Source: Corallococcus llansteffanensis
GTDB lineage: Bacteria; Myxococcota; Myxococcia; Myxococcales; Myxococcaceae
Reading direction: 5' to 3'
Assembly (NCBI RefSeq): GCF_003612055.1
Contig: NZ_RAWB01000008.1
Location: 1 to 49,883 of the forward strand
Length of the DNA stretch: 49,883 bases
The translations under genes were made by a program, and so were the position numbers. Shown one piece after another: positions 1-7,310 of this stretch (its first letter is position 1; the number at the start of each line of letters is the position of its first letter). Below the pieces are notes generated by a model, which was given only the letters and a program-made list of their open reading frames with translations, searched no databases and had not been told where the DNA came from.

Positions 1-25
1 GGCCCCCCGTGTAAGCTGCCGCCCC

Positions 26-1534
26 GTGCAAGTCCGACTGCTCAGCGTCCTTCTCGCGGTGGCGCTCGCCCCGGTGGCGGAAGCCTCCGAGGATCCGCTC
101 CTGCCCTGGCTCCAGGCCCGGGTGCGCGAGCACAACGCCTGGTTCGCCGCTCCGCCTCCTTCCCCCGCCACGGCCGAGGGCCTGACCGGCACGTCCGCCC
201 TGTGGCGCGAGCGCAAGGGCGGCGGCGCGGGCCTTCCGAACTTCGTGCCCCCCACGTCGCTGGCGCCGCTCATCCGCGCGGTGGAGGCGGGCGTGGTGAA
301 CATCACCACGGTGGGACCGGGGGCGCTGCCGGGCGCGGTGAAGCGCTCCACCGGCTCCGGCTTCGTGCTGACGCCCGATGGGCTCGTCGTCACCAACAAC
401 CACGTGGTGGCCAACGCGCAGGGCCCGGTGATGAACCCGTCCCGCCCGGGCGTCACGGCGGGAGAGGGCGGCCCGCGCGAGGTGCCCCTCCAGCAGGTGT
501 CCGTGCGGCTGGCGGATGGCCGCGAGTTCCCCGCGGAGGTGGTGGGCCGCGACGCGTCCACGGACGTGGCGCTCCTGCGCTTGAGCGGGGCGGGACTGGG
601 GAGCCTGCCGGCGGTGTACCTGGGGGACTCGGACGAGCTGGAGGTGGGCGACTGGGTGGTGGCCATTGGCAACCCGTTCGGCCTGGACCACTCGGTGGCG
701 CACGGGATGATCTCCGCGAAGGAGCGCGTGCTGGGCGTGGGCCAGTTCGACGACTTCATCCAGACCGACGCGCTCATCAACCCCGGCAACTCCGGCGGCC
801 CGCTCTTCAACATGAAGGGCGAGGTGATTGGCGTGAACACCGCCATCATCAGCGAAGGCCAGGGCATCGGCTTCGCGGTGCCCATCAACCTGGTGAAGGA
901 CCTGCTGCCCAACCTGCGGGAGAACGGGAAGCTGGAGCGCGGGTGGTTGGGCGTCGTCATCAACGAGGACGGCGAGGACTCGGCCACCACCGCGCCGGTG
1001 GTGAAGGACGTCTACCGGGGCAGCCCCGCGGCCGCCGCGCACATCCGCCCGGGAGATCGGCTGATCGCCGTGAACGGCCGGCCCATTGGCAGCTACCTGC
1101 AGCTGCTCCGGAAGGTGGCGCTGCTGGCGCCGGGCACCGAGGCGAAGCTGACGCTCCTGCGCGAGGGGGCGACGCAGGAGGTGGCGGTGCGGCTCGTCGC
1201 GCGGCCCGCGCAGGAGGCCACGGAAGGGCTGGCCCACCGCACCGGCAGCAGCACGAACGACCTGGGCCTGGTGCTGCGCGATTTGACGCCGGAGGTGGCC
1301 GCGCCCCTGGGCTACGAGGCGTTCCTGGGCGCGCTGGTGTCCGGCGTCGTCCCGCGCAGCCCGGCGGAGCAGTCCGGCCTGCGCGCCGGCGACGTCGTCA
1401 CCGAGGTGAACCGCCGCCGGGTGAAGGACGCCGCCGGGGTGAAGGCCGCCCTGGAGCGGGGCAGCGCGGGGGCCAGCATCCTCCTGCGCGTGCAGCGGGG
1501 CGACGCGCTCCAGTACATCGCCATCGCCCGCTGA
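26..1534 (+). CDS. HtrA/DegP-type serine protease with two PDZ domains
   Basis: Exported quality-control protease acting in the periplasm or at the envelope. The 502-residue product starts at a GTG with a short signal peptide (about residues 1-20). A trypsin-like domain follows (about 85-300), with the triad visible as H126 in TNNHVV, D180 in STDVALL and S256 in NPGNSGGP. Two PDZ domains occupy about 305-395 and 410-500. Length and order match DegP/DegQ-class HtrA proteins. It ends 14 bp before a convergent gene. The upstream promoter lies outside the window, so the start is judged only from the signal peptide. The protease family is certain; the physiological substrate is unknown. Confidence 0.93.
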   Translation: MQVRLLSVLLAVALAPVAEASEDPLLPWLQARVREHNAWFAAPPPSPATAEGLTGTSALWRERKGGGAGLPNFVPPTSLAPLIRAVEAGVVNITTVGPGALPGAVKRSTGSGFVLTPDGLVVTNNHVVANAQGPVMNPSRPGVTAGEGGPREVPLQQVSVRLADGREFPAEVVGRDASTDVALLRLSGAGLGSLPAVYLGDSDELEVGDWVVAIGNPFGLDHSVAHGMISAKERVLGVGQFDDFIQTDALINPGNSGGPLFNMKGEVIGVNTAIISEGQGIGFAVPINLVKDLLPNLRENGKLERGWLGVVINEDGEDSATTAPVVKDVYRGSPAAAAHIRPGDRLIAVNGRPIGSYLQLLRKVALLAPGTEAKLTLLREGATQEVAVRLVARPAQEATEGLAHRTGSSTNDLGLVLRDLTPEVAAPLGYEAFLGALVSGVVPRSPAEQSGLRAGDVVTEVNRRRVKDAAGVKAALERGSAGASILLRVQRGDALQYIAIAR

Positions 1535-1548
1535 CGGACGCCTTCCGC

Positions 1549-2184
1549 CTACTTCTGGTTGGCGTCCTTGCCGTTGAGCCACAGGCCCATCTGCCCGCCG
1601 CTGCGGCCCTCGGTGACGAGCACGCCCTCGACGCGACTGTTGACGCCGTAGATCTTCCCGCCGCCCTTCTTGGGCAGCGTCCACACGCTCTGCGGCGTGA
1701 AGACGACCTGCACGCGCACGCCCCGCGTGCTGAACACGCGCGCGAAGGTGCCGCCGTTCCACATCTCCGGCGCCGTGCCGCTCACCACCAGGTTGTTCAT
1801 CACCGGGTTGCCCTGCGCGTCCGTCTTCTTCGGCGCCCCGTGCGTGACGGCGTACTTCCCGCCCCCGAAGAAGGGCGTGATGTTGATGGTGTACTCGCTG
1901 GTGCCGGGGTTGAAGTCGCCCGCGGACAGCATGGTCGCGTCGTCCTCGGTGATGATCATGTACAGCTTCTTGCCGGTGTACTTCTTGCGGAAGGCCTCCG
2001 CCTGGGCCTTGCACTGGGGGTCCACGAAGGCCCCGTCACACTCGCCCACGTACTTCTCCAGGAAGGCCCCCAGGCTGCCCAGGGCCTCGGAGTCGTCGCG
2101 CAGCTTCGCGAAGCGCGCGTCCACGTCGGCCAGGGCGAGCGTGGGCACAAGGAGGGCAAAGGCGGCGGCCAGGATGCGGTTCAC
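1549..2184 (-). CDS. Exported hypothetical protein (211 aa)
   Basis: Small secreted or periplasmic protein of unknown function. It begins at a GTG with AGGAG nine bases upstream and carries a clear signal peptide (hydrophobic stretch AAAFALLVPTLALA, about residues 5-19). The mature part has two cysteines near residues 49 and 58 that could pair (EKYVGECDG and VDPQCKAQ). Its C-terminal half looks like beta structure. I recall similar proteins mainly from myxobacteria (possibly the DUF6066 group), but this cannot be verified here. It converges on the HtrA gene and diverges from the PilZ gene. Confidence 0.75.
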   Translation of the reverse strand: MNRILAAAFALLVPTLALADVDARFAKLRDDSEALGSLGAFLEKYVGECDGAFVDPQCKAQAEAFRKKYTGKKLYMIITEDDATMLSAGDFNPGTSEYTINITPFFGGGKYAVTHGAPKKTDAQGNPVMNNLVVSGTAPEMWNGGTFARVFSTRGVRVQVVFTPQSVWTLPKKGGGKIYGVNSRVEGVLVTEGRSGGQMGLWLNGKDANQK

Positions 2185-2289
2185 GAAGGGAAACTCCTGA
2201 AAAAAGGGGGATGACGCCTCGGGATGGTGCCACTCCGGCCGCGCCGGGGGCAGCGCTTTCCCATGGGTGAGGCCAAGTGGGGCGAGGTG

Positions 2290-2316
2290 GATGTAGGTGG
2301 AGAAGTTGCCTACATC
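2290..2316. promoter_or_regulatory. 8-bp inverted repeat upstream of the PilZ gene
   Basis: GATGTAGG (2290-2297) and CCTACATC (2309-2316) form a perfect 8-bp inverted repeat with an 11-base spacer, 55 bp before the PilZ start. The right arm overlaps a weak possible promoter, TTGCCT (2306) - 16 - TAGTTT (2328). It could be an operator or an mRNA hairpin. The symmetry is seen in the sequence; the role is inferred. Confidence 0.35.
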
Positions 2317-2370
2317 TGGCTACCGTGTAGTTTGCCCCTGTCACCCCCTGTTTCGGAGGCACCCCCCGTC

Positions 2371-2730
2371 ATGAACACCCAGCCGCAGGAACGCCGCACC
2401 CACCTCCGATTCGACAAGATCTTCACGGTGTACCTGTCGACGCAGGACGGGATGATGCGGGGCATTGGCCGCAACATCAGCGCGCGGGGCATGTTCATCG
2501 AGGTGCGCGACTCCCTGGGCCTGGGGGAGAAGCTGAAGGTGACGTTCGCGGGGGAGGACGGCACGGAGATGACGTGCCTGTGCGAGGTCCGCTACCAGGT
2601 GGCGCTGGCCTTCGGGCGCAAGGACGGGCAGCAGGGCAACAGCCGCGGCGTGGGGCTGCGCATCGTGGCCTACGAGACGATGGACGACGCGCCGCTGCTC
2701 CTGGTGGACCGCGAGCGGGTGATGCACTGA
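2371..2730 (+). CDS. PilZ domain protein, c-di-GMP binding
   Basis: Single-domain PilZ adaptor of 119 aa that should bind cyclic di-GMP and pass the signal to a partner, in myxobacteria often motility or exopolysaccharide machinery. Both signature elements are present: the RxxxR arginines (R9 and R13 in ERRTHLRF) and the N/DxSxxG motif (N35-G40, NISARG). The ATG at 2371 is chosen because GGAGG sits 11 bases upstream and the PilZ domain begins at once. A longer reading from 2224 would add a non-conserved extension running through the inverted repeat. The gene is transcribed alone and converges on the glutamate dehydrogenase gene. Confidence 0.92.
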   Translation: MNTQPQERRTHLRFDKIFTVYLSTQDGMMRGIGRNISARGMFIEVRDSLGLGEKLKVTFAGEDGTEMTCLCEVRYQVALAFGRKDGQQGNSRGVGLRIVAYETMDDAPLLLVDRERVMH

Positions 2731-2737
2731 AAAACCG

Positions 2738-2783
2738 CGGGGCACGGCCCTTCCCCTGACTGGAGGGAAGACACCGTGCCCCG
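2738..2783. terminator. Bidirectional terminator hairpin between pilZ-like gene and gdh
   Basis: CGGGGCACGG (2738-2747) pairs perfectly with CCGTGCCCCG (2774-2783). An inner stem CTTCCC (2750-2755) / GGGAAG (2765-2770) extends it. An A-run (2731-2734) precedes it, which reads as U on the minus-strand transcript. It lies exactly between two convergent genes, so it probably terminates both. Confidence 0.75.
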
Positions 2784-2814
2784 GGCGTGGGACCTGGACT
2801 GTGGCGACGCGGGG

Positions 2815-4365
2815 CTACTGCGAGAAGCCTTCGAGCAGGTAGTGGGCCTCGATGCGCTTGAGCGCGAGGATCATCGCGGCGCAGCGGCTGTCCACGGCCT
2901 TGCCGATGCAGTACGGGCGGCTGTCGTGCATCTCCGTCTTGCGCGGCTGGTTGCGCGAGATGTCGCGGATGATGCGGTAGTTGCGCTTCATGGCGCGCTC
3001 GAGGCGCTGATCGACCTCCGCCTCGCTCCAGCGCTCCATGCGCTTGTTCTGGATCCACTCGTAGTAGCTCACCGTCACGCCGCCGGCGTTGGCGATGATG
3101 TCCGGGATGAGCTCGATGCCGCGCTTCTGCAGGACGCGGTCGGCCTCCGGGGTGGTGGGGCCGTTGGCGCCCTCGGCGATGAGCTTGACCTTGAGGCGCT
3201 CGGCGACGTCGGCGGTGATTTCGCCACCCAGGGCGGCGGGGACGAGGATGTCCGCCTGCACGTCCCAGAGGTCCTTCTTCTCGATGCGCTGGGCGCCGGG
3301 GAACCCGATGACGGAGCGCTTGAGGTTCTTGGGGTCGGCCACGTAGGCGGCCAGCGCGTTCACGTCGATGCCGTCGCCGTTGAAGATGGAGCCGTCAGCG
3401 TCGTTCACCGCGAGCAGGCGCGCGCCCATGTTGCCCAGGATGATGGCGGCGTGGCTGCCCACGTTGCCGAAGCCCTGGAGGACGAAGGTCTTGCCCTTCA
3501 CGCTCTCGCCGCGGTCGGCGTAGTAGTCCTCGATGCAGAACGCGACGCCCTGGCCGGTGGCCTTGCCGCGGCCCTCGGAACCGCCGATGCGCACGTCCTT
3601 GCCGGTGACGATGCCGCGCAGGTTGTGGCGCTCGCGCTCACCGTCGGAGAACTGGCGGTAGAGCAGCGCCATGATCTCCGGGTTGGTGCCCACGTCCGGC
3701 GCCGGGATGTCGATGTTCGGCCCGATGAGGCTCTTGAGCCGGTACATGAAGCGCAGGGTGATGGCCTCGATCTCCTCGCGGCCGTACTCGCGCGGATCCA
3801 TCTGGATGCCGCCCTTGCCGCCGCCGAAGGGCACTTCCGCGATGGCGGTCTTCCAGGTCATCTCCGCGGCGAGCGCCTTGAAGAGGTCCAGGGACACCTC
3901 GCGGTGGTAGCGCAGGCCGCCCTTGTAGGGGCCACGGGCCTGGTTGTGCTGGACGCGGTAGGCCTTGAAGCGCTGCGACTCACCGGGGACCAGCTGGTAC
4001 ACGAGCCCGTCCGGCAGGCGCAGGTGGCCGTGGCGGATGGCGACGTCGGAGCCCAGCAGGGCGCGGCCGTTGAGGATGATGTTGCCGTTGGCCAGGCGCT
4101 CCAGGCCCTCGGGGTTGCGCACCTGGGTCACGGACAGGTCGGAGAAGGACTTGGCCTCCTCGGGAAGCAGGGGGACGAGCCGGTCCTTGAGCTTCGCGGT
4201 GACGTAGAAGATGTGCTCGTAGTCGGGCTCTTCGAGCTCCAGACGCACCCGCTTGTCCAGGCCGATGAGATCCGCCGCGTAGTGGAAGATCTCCATCGCC
4301 TCCGTGTAGATGGTGCGCTTGGGCGAGGGGGCCGGGGCGCGCATGAAAGTCTCTTCGCTGGCCAT
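2815..4365 (-). CDS. Glutamate dehydrogenase (Glu/Leu/Phe/Val dehydrogenase family)
   Basis: Catalyses reversible oxidative deamination of glutamate to 2-oxoglutarate and ammonia in the cytoplasm. The 516-aa protein shows the ELFV family landmarks: the substrate-binding GPYKGGLRYH (about 145-154), catalytic K184 in PFGGGKGG, PAPDVGT (221-227), and a Rossmann GFGNVG (298-303). It is longer than typical ~420-450-aa hexameric GDHs, mainly through an N-terminal stretch of about 100 residues. The ATG at 4365 is chosen because AAGGAG lies 11 bases upstream. A GTG at 4392 is in frame but would contain that ribosome site. NAD versus NADP use cannot be called by eye. It is monocistronic, with a terminator downstream. 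Confidence 0.93.
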   Translation of the reverse strand: MASEETFMRAPAPSPKRTIYTEAMEIFHYAADLIGLDKRVRLELEEPDYEHIFYVTAKLKDRLVPLLPEEAKSFSDLSVTQVRNPEGLERLANGNIILNGRALLGSDVAIRHGHLRLPDGLVYQLVPGESQRFKAYRVQHNQARGPYKGGLRYHREVSLDLFKALAAEMTWKTAIAEVPFGGGKGGIQMDPREYGREEIEAITLRFMYRLKSLIGPNIDIPAPDVGTNPEIMALLYRQFSDGERERHNLRGIVTGKDVRIGGSEGRGKATGQGVAFCIEDYYADRGESVKGKTFVLQGFGNVGSHAAIILGNMGARLLAVNDADGSIFNGDGIDVNALAAYVADPKNLKRSVIGFPGAQRIEKKDLWDVQADILVPAALGGEITADVAERLKVKLIAEGANGPTTPEADRVLQKRGIELIPDIIANAGGVTVSYYEWIQNKRMERWSEAEVDQRLERAMKRNYRIIRDISRNQPRKTEMHDSRPYCIGKAVDSRCAAMILALKRIEAHYLLEGFSQ

Positions 4366-4471
4366 GATGGAATGTGCTCCTTGAGGGCCCACCCTGAATG
4401 GGGGCCACAGGCGAAAGCCGGGCCCTTATGCGCACAGGCTCAACAGGGGGTCAACCGCTGCGGAGCCCGCC

Positions 4472-4494
4472 ATTTCTCCAAATTGTGGAGAAAT
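4472..4494. promoter_or_regulatory. 9-bp inverted repeat, possible operator upstream of gdh
   Basis: ATTTCTCCA (4472-4480) and TGGAGAAAT (4486-4494) are a perfect 9-bp inverted repeat around AATTG, in an AT-rich island about 107 bp upstream of the GDH start. The form is typical of a dimeric repressor or activator site. The rest of the 300-bp gap (4366-4666) holds only the tRNA promoter and imperfect TGTGTCA repeats (from about 4517 and 4539). No gene is seen there. Confidence 0.45.
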
Positions 4495-4616
4495 CCCGCG
4501 CACTTAGGCGACGCGGTGTGTCACTCCGCCGGATGCGCTGTGTCATGCGTGTCAGGCCTTCTGGAACGAAGAAGCCGGGGTGACGGCGCAGGGGCGGGCA
4601 GGCTCGGAAATTCTGC

Positions 4617-4645
4617 TTGCGGGCCCGAAAACCGGATGGTACTTA
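4617..4645 (+). promoter_or_regulatory. Sigma-70-like promoter of tRNA-Thr
   Basis: TTGCGG (4617-4622), a 17-base spacer and TACTTA (4640-4645) end 21 bases before the tRNA 5' end. This would place the transcription start near 4652 with a leader of about 15 bases. Spacing and location fit a housekeeping stable-RNA promoter, though the -35 matches only partly. Confidence 0.55.
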
Positions 4646-4666
4646 CGCGCCGCTTTCACGCGTCGC

Positions 4667-4742
<76 letters not shown>

Positions 4743-4746
4743 GAAG

Positions 4747-4783
4747 AAAAAGGCCGGTTGCCCCTGGGGCAGCCGGCCTTTTT
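4747..4783 (+). terminator. Rho-independent terminator after tRNA-Thr
   Basis: A stem of about 13 bp, GGCCGGTTGCCCC / GGGGCAGCCGGCC (4752-4778, one T-G wobble), is flanked by five A (4747-4751) and five T (4779-4783). It is a textbook intrinsic terminator, and the symmetric A/T runs could also stop transcription from the right. Confidence 0.93.
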
Positions 4784-4864
4784 CGTTTCCAATGCTTCTC
4801 CGTCGTGGCGTGGCCTCATTGCGTCCGACCCTGAAGGAACAGCGAAGCTGACCCTCGGGGATGG

Positions 4865-7231
4865 CTACGGGGGGGCTGGGGGCTCCTGCTTCATGCTGCG
4901 TCCGAGCAGGTTCGCAAGCCCGGAGTGGGAGACCTGATGCACTCCGAATCCCCACATGAAGGCGAGCAGGCGATCATTCAAGCCTCCCCACGCTGGCGCC
5001 TCCATCCAGAGAACCTTCATGCCCGAGAGGGCCGCCATTCCCAACACGAGCACCAGGACGAGCAGGTCCAGGGTGGCGAGTTGCCGCTCCAGCTGCGCAC
5101 GCCCTTCCGCGGGGGGGGTGCCCTCCAGCCTGGGCACGAAGAGCCGTACTTCCTCGAAGAGCGATGGGAGGACCTCCTCCGCCGGTTGCGCAATGCCGTC
5201 GTCCTGGGTCTCCGGCGATGAGAAGGACACCATCGGTCCCGCATGGGCTCCTTCCGCCGCATGGGCGCCGCGGGCTGCATCCAGCGCGGCGGATGCCGGT
5301 GAGCTTCTCGGAGCCTCTCGGAGCGAGGAGACCTCCTCGAAGGCGCTGCGGGCTTCATCCAGCGCCTGCATGGACTCCGGCAGTTTCCGCTCGGAAGCGC
5401 ACCGCTGGACGCGCTCCGCGGTGTCTAGCACCTGCTGCCAGCCCTTGCGCTGCTCGGGCGGCTCTTCGCCTACGCGCTGAAGCCGGGTGCGTGCCTGGTC
5501 GGTCAGTGCGCGCCCGAGGGTCATCAGGTAGCGCGTCAGGCCGCTTTCGTAGGCCGCCACTGCTGCTTCCACGGAAGGGGGCGGGACCTCGCGAAGCGGC
5601 TTCAGCAGCAGGGTGACCTTGTCCCTGAGGGATACCCATGCGTCATGGCCGATCCAGGAGGGCGCCGGTGTCCGCAGGCTCTCAGCGAGCCTTTCCGCCA
5701 GCACGGAGGCCTGAGCAAGCCGGGCGGCATCGAGTTCCTCGAAGGCGGAGCGCAGATCCTGGTCCAGCAACTCGCCCACCTTGTCGAGGCGTGGCCCTAC
5801 CTGCAACTCGAGCTGCAGGGCCAACTCGGAGGAAGGCGCCGACGCCAGCGCGTGCAGCTCCGCACGGAAGAGCGCCAGCCGCTCGGAGAGGTGCTGCCGC
5901 ATCCGTGCGTCCAGCTCGGAGGGAAGGCCGGCCAGCGTGGTCTCGGCGATGCTCAGGTCCTCCGAGGTGGTGCGCGGCTCGCGAAGAGAGCGCTCCACCG
6001 TGCCGAGCCGGGCCTGGGGCTCGGCTCGCAGGTCCGCCGGGCGCATCTCGTCGATGGCTCGCCGCAACCGCAGCCAGTTCCGGGTGCAGGCCACCTTCCT
6101 CTCGAGGAGGTCCAGCCGCCCTCCGATACCACCGAGGACTGCCCGGCCCGAGACGTCCGCGAGCACAGCGTCCACCTCCTGCATGACGCAGGCGAGGAGC
6201 TCCTGGTCCCTGGAGGAAGGTGCCGGCGAGGCCTTCAGCTCCTCCAGCGCCCGGGCCAATCCCAGCACCCGGTGCTGAAGCACCATGCGGGGGCGCTCGT
6301 GCGCCACGTACTTGCGAACCAAGAAGGACAGCACGACGCCGAGCGCGATGATCAGGAAGGCCACAAGGGCGTGCTCCCGGAGGTAGAGCACGAAGGGCAG
6401 GTCGACGGCCGGGGCGTCCGCGGCGCTGACGCGGAGCGTGCCCTCATAGCGGCCGGGCCCGGGCAGGCCGGAGAGCCGCAGCCGCAACGGAAGCGTCATC
6501 CTTCGGTCGAGCACGAAGGGGACCTCGATGGGCTGACCCTTCGCATCCAGGACGCTCGCGTCCGCGAGGACCTGAAGCGCGGCGTCCTCGGACCCATCCT
6601 CCTGGAGGACCAGCCGCGCGAGCACCGGAGGAGAGAGGATGACAGGCCTACCCTCCTTCTCATGCAGGGTGAACTGGAGGGTGGCCTCGCCCGGACCTCC
6701 GAAGAGAGGCGTATTCCCCCGCACGGGTGCCACGTCGACGCCGACGTTGAGCGCTGGCCGCGGACGGCTGAAGACGAGCCGGGCTGAGGATGGTGCGGCT
6801 CCCTCCTGGAGGAGTGTCAGCGTCGCCTCATAGGTGCCTGGAGCGGGGATGTCCGCCTCGAGTTTGAGGGGAACGGAGCCTCCGGGTTCCACCGAATGCT
6901 CCTGGAGCGCCTGTCCGTCCGCGCCCACCACGCTCAAGGGGGACACCTGTGCGCCTGATTCATCTCTCAGTCCCGTGACCAGCAGTCGCGCCCTGCTCAC
7001 CGGCGCGTTCGCCGTCTCATCGAGAGAGAGCGGGTGCACAAGCCGGGACGCGCCGGGCTCCAGCTGGACTCGCAGCACCTTCCCGTCGAGTCCCCCGAGG
7101 CGGAGGGCTCCGATCCTGCCGGGCAGGGAGGCCCCGGGCTCGACCGCTGGGGCGTCCCCTGCCAGCAGCACCACCATCATGGATAGACAGATGCCCACGT
7201 GCCGTGCCGGCCGGTGTTGATGATTGTTCAT
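4865..7231 (-). CDS. Exported/membrane protein with periplasmic beta domains, coiled coil and three TM segments
   Basis: Unknown function. The product is 788 aa with a signal peptide (about 12-30). Residues 40-280 look like repeated beta-sandwich (Ig-like) modules with PGTYEATL- and GRYEGTL-type strands. A membrane helix lies at about 287-306 (ALVAFLIIALGVVLSFLV). A long charged helical region of about 400 residues follows, then two C-terminal membrane segments (about 723-742 and 752-774). The ATG at 7231 is chosen: longer readings run into the divergent gene and lack a signal peptide, and the Shine-Dalgarno site is weak. It is divergent from the caspase-like gene, so the pair may share control. 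No enzyme motif is visible. Confidence 0.78.
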   Translation of the reverse strand: MNNHQHRPARHVGICLSMMVVLLAGDAPAVEPGASLPGRIGALRLGGLDGKVLRVQLEPGASRLVHPLSLDETANAPVSRARLLVTGLRDESGAQVSPLSVVGADGQALQEHSVEPGGSVPLKLEADIPAPGTYEATLTLLQEGAAPSSARLVFSRPRPALNVGVDVAPVRGNTPLFGGPGEATLQFTLHEKEGRPVILSPPVLARLVLQEDGSEDAALQVLADASVLDAKGQPIEVPFVLDRRMTLPLRLRLSGLPGPGRYEGTLRVSAADAPAVDLPFVLYLREHALVAFLIIALGVVLSFLVRKYVAHERPRMVLQHRVLGLARALEELKASPAPSSRDQELLACVMQEVDAVLADVSGRAVLGGIGGRLDLLERKVACTRNWLRLRRAIDEMRPADLRAEPQARLGTVERSLREPRTTSEDLSIAETTLAGLPSELDARMRQHLSERLALFRAELHALASAPSSELALQLELQVGPRLDKVGELLDQDLRSAFEELDAARLAQASVLAERLAESLRTPAPSWIGHDAWVSLRDKVTLLLKPLREVPPPSVEAAVAAYESGLTRYLMTLGRALTDQARTRLQRVGEEPPEQRKGWQQVLDTAERVQRCASERKLPESMQALDEARSAFEEVSSLREAPRSSPASAALDAARGAHAAEGAHAGPMVSFSSPETQDDGIAQPAEEVLPSLFEEVRLFVPRLEGTPPAEGRAQLERQLATLDLLVLVLVLGMAALSGMKVLWMEAPAWGGLNDRLLAFMWGFGVHQVSHSGLANLLGRSMKQEPPAPP

Positions 7232-7249
7232 GTGTTGATTTGATTTTCC

Positions 7250-7302
7250 GAAAGGAATTGGGTAGCAGTGGGTGATACGGTTTATTGAATGAAAGGAATT
7301 GG
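7250..7302. repeat. Two 12-bp direct repeats in a divergent promoter region
   Basis: GAAAGGAATTGG occurs exactly at 7250-7261 and again at 7291-7302, a period of 41 bp, in the 79-bp AT-rich gap between the membrane protein gene and the caspase-like gene. The right copy doubles as the Shine-Dalgarno region of the rightward gene. Paired identical sites four helical turns apart suggest a regulator; this is inference. Confidence 0.5.
7258..7286 (+). promoter_or_regulatory. Possible promoter of the caspase-like gene
   Basis: TTGGGT (7258-7263), a 17-base spacer and TTTATT (7281-7286) lie 24 bases before the ATG at 7311. The -35 overlaps the left direct repeat, so a factor bound there would affect transcription. 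Matches to consensus are partial. Confidence 0.3.
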
Positions 7303-7310
7303 TCAGCCAC

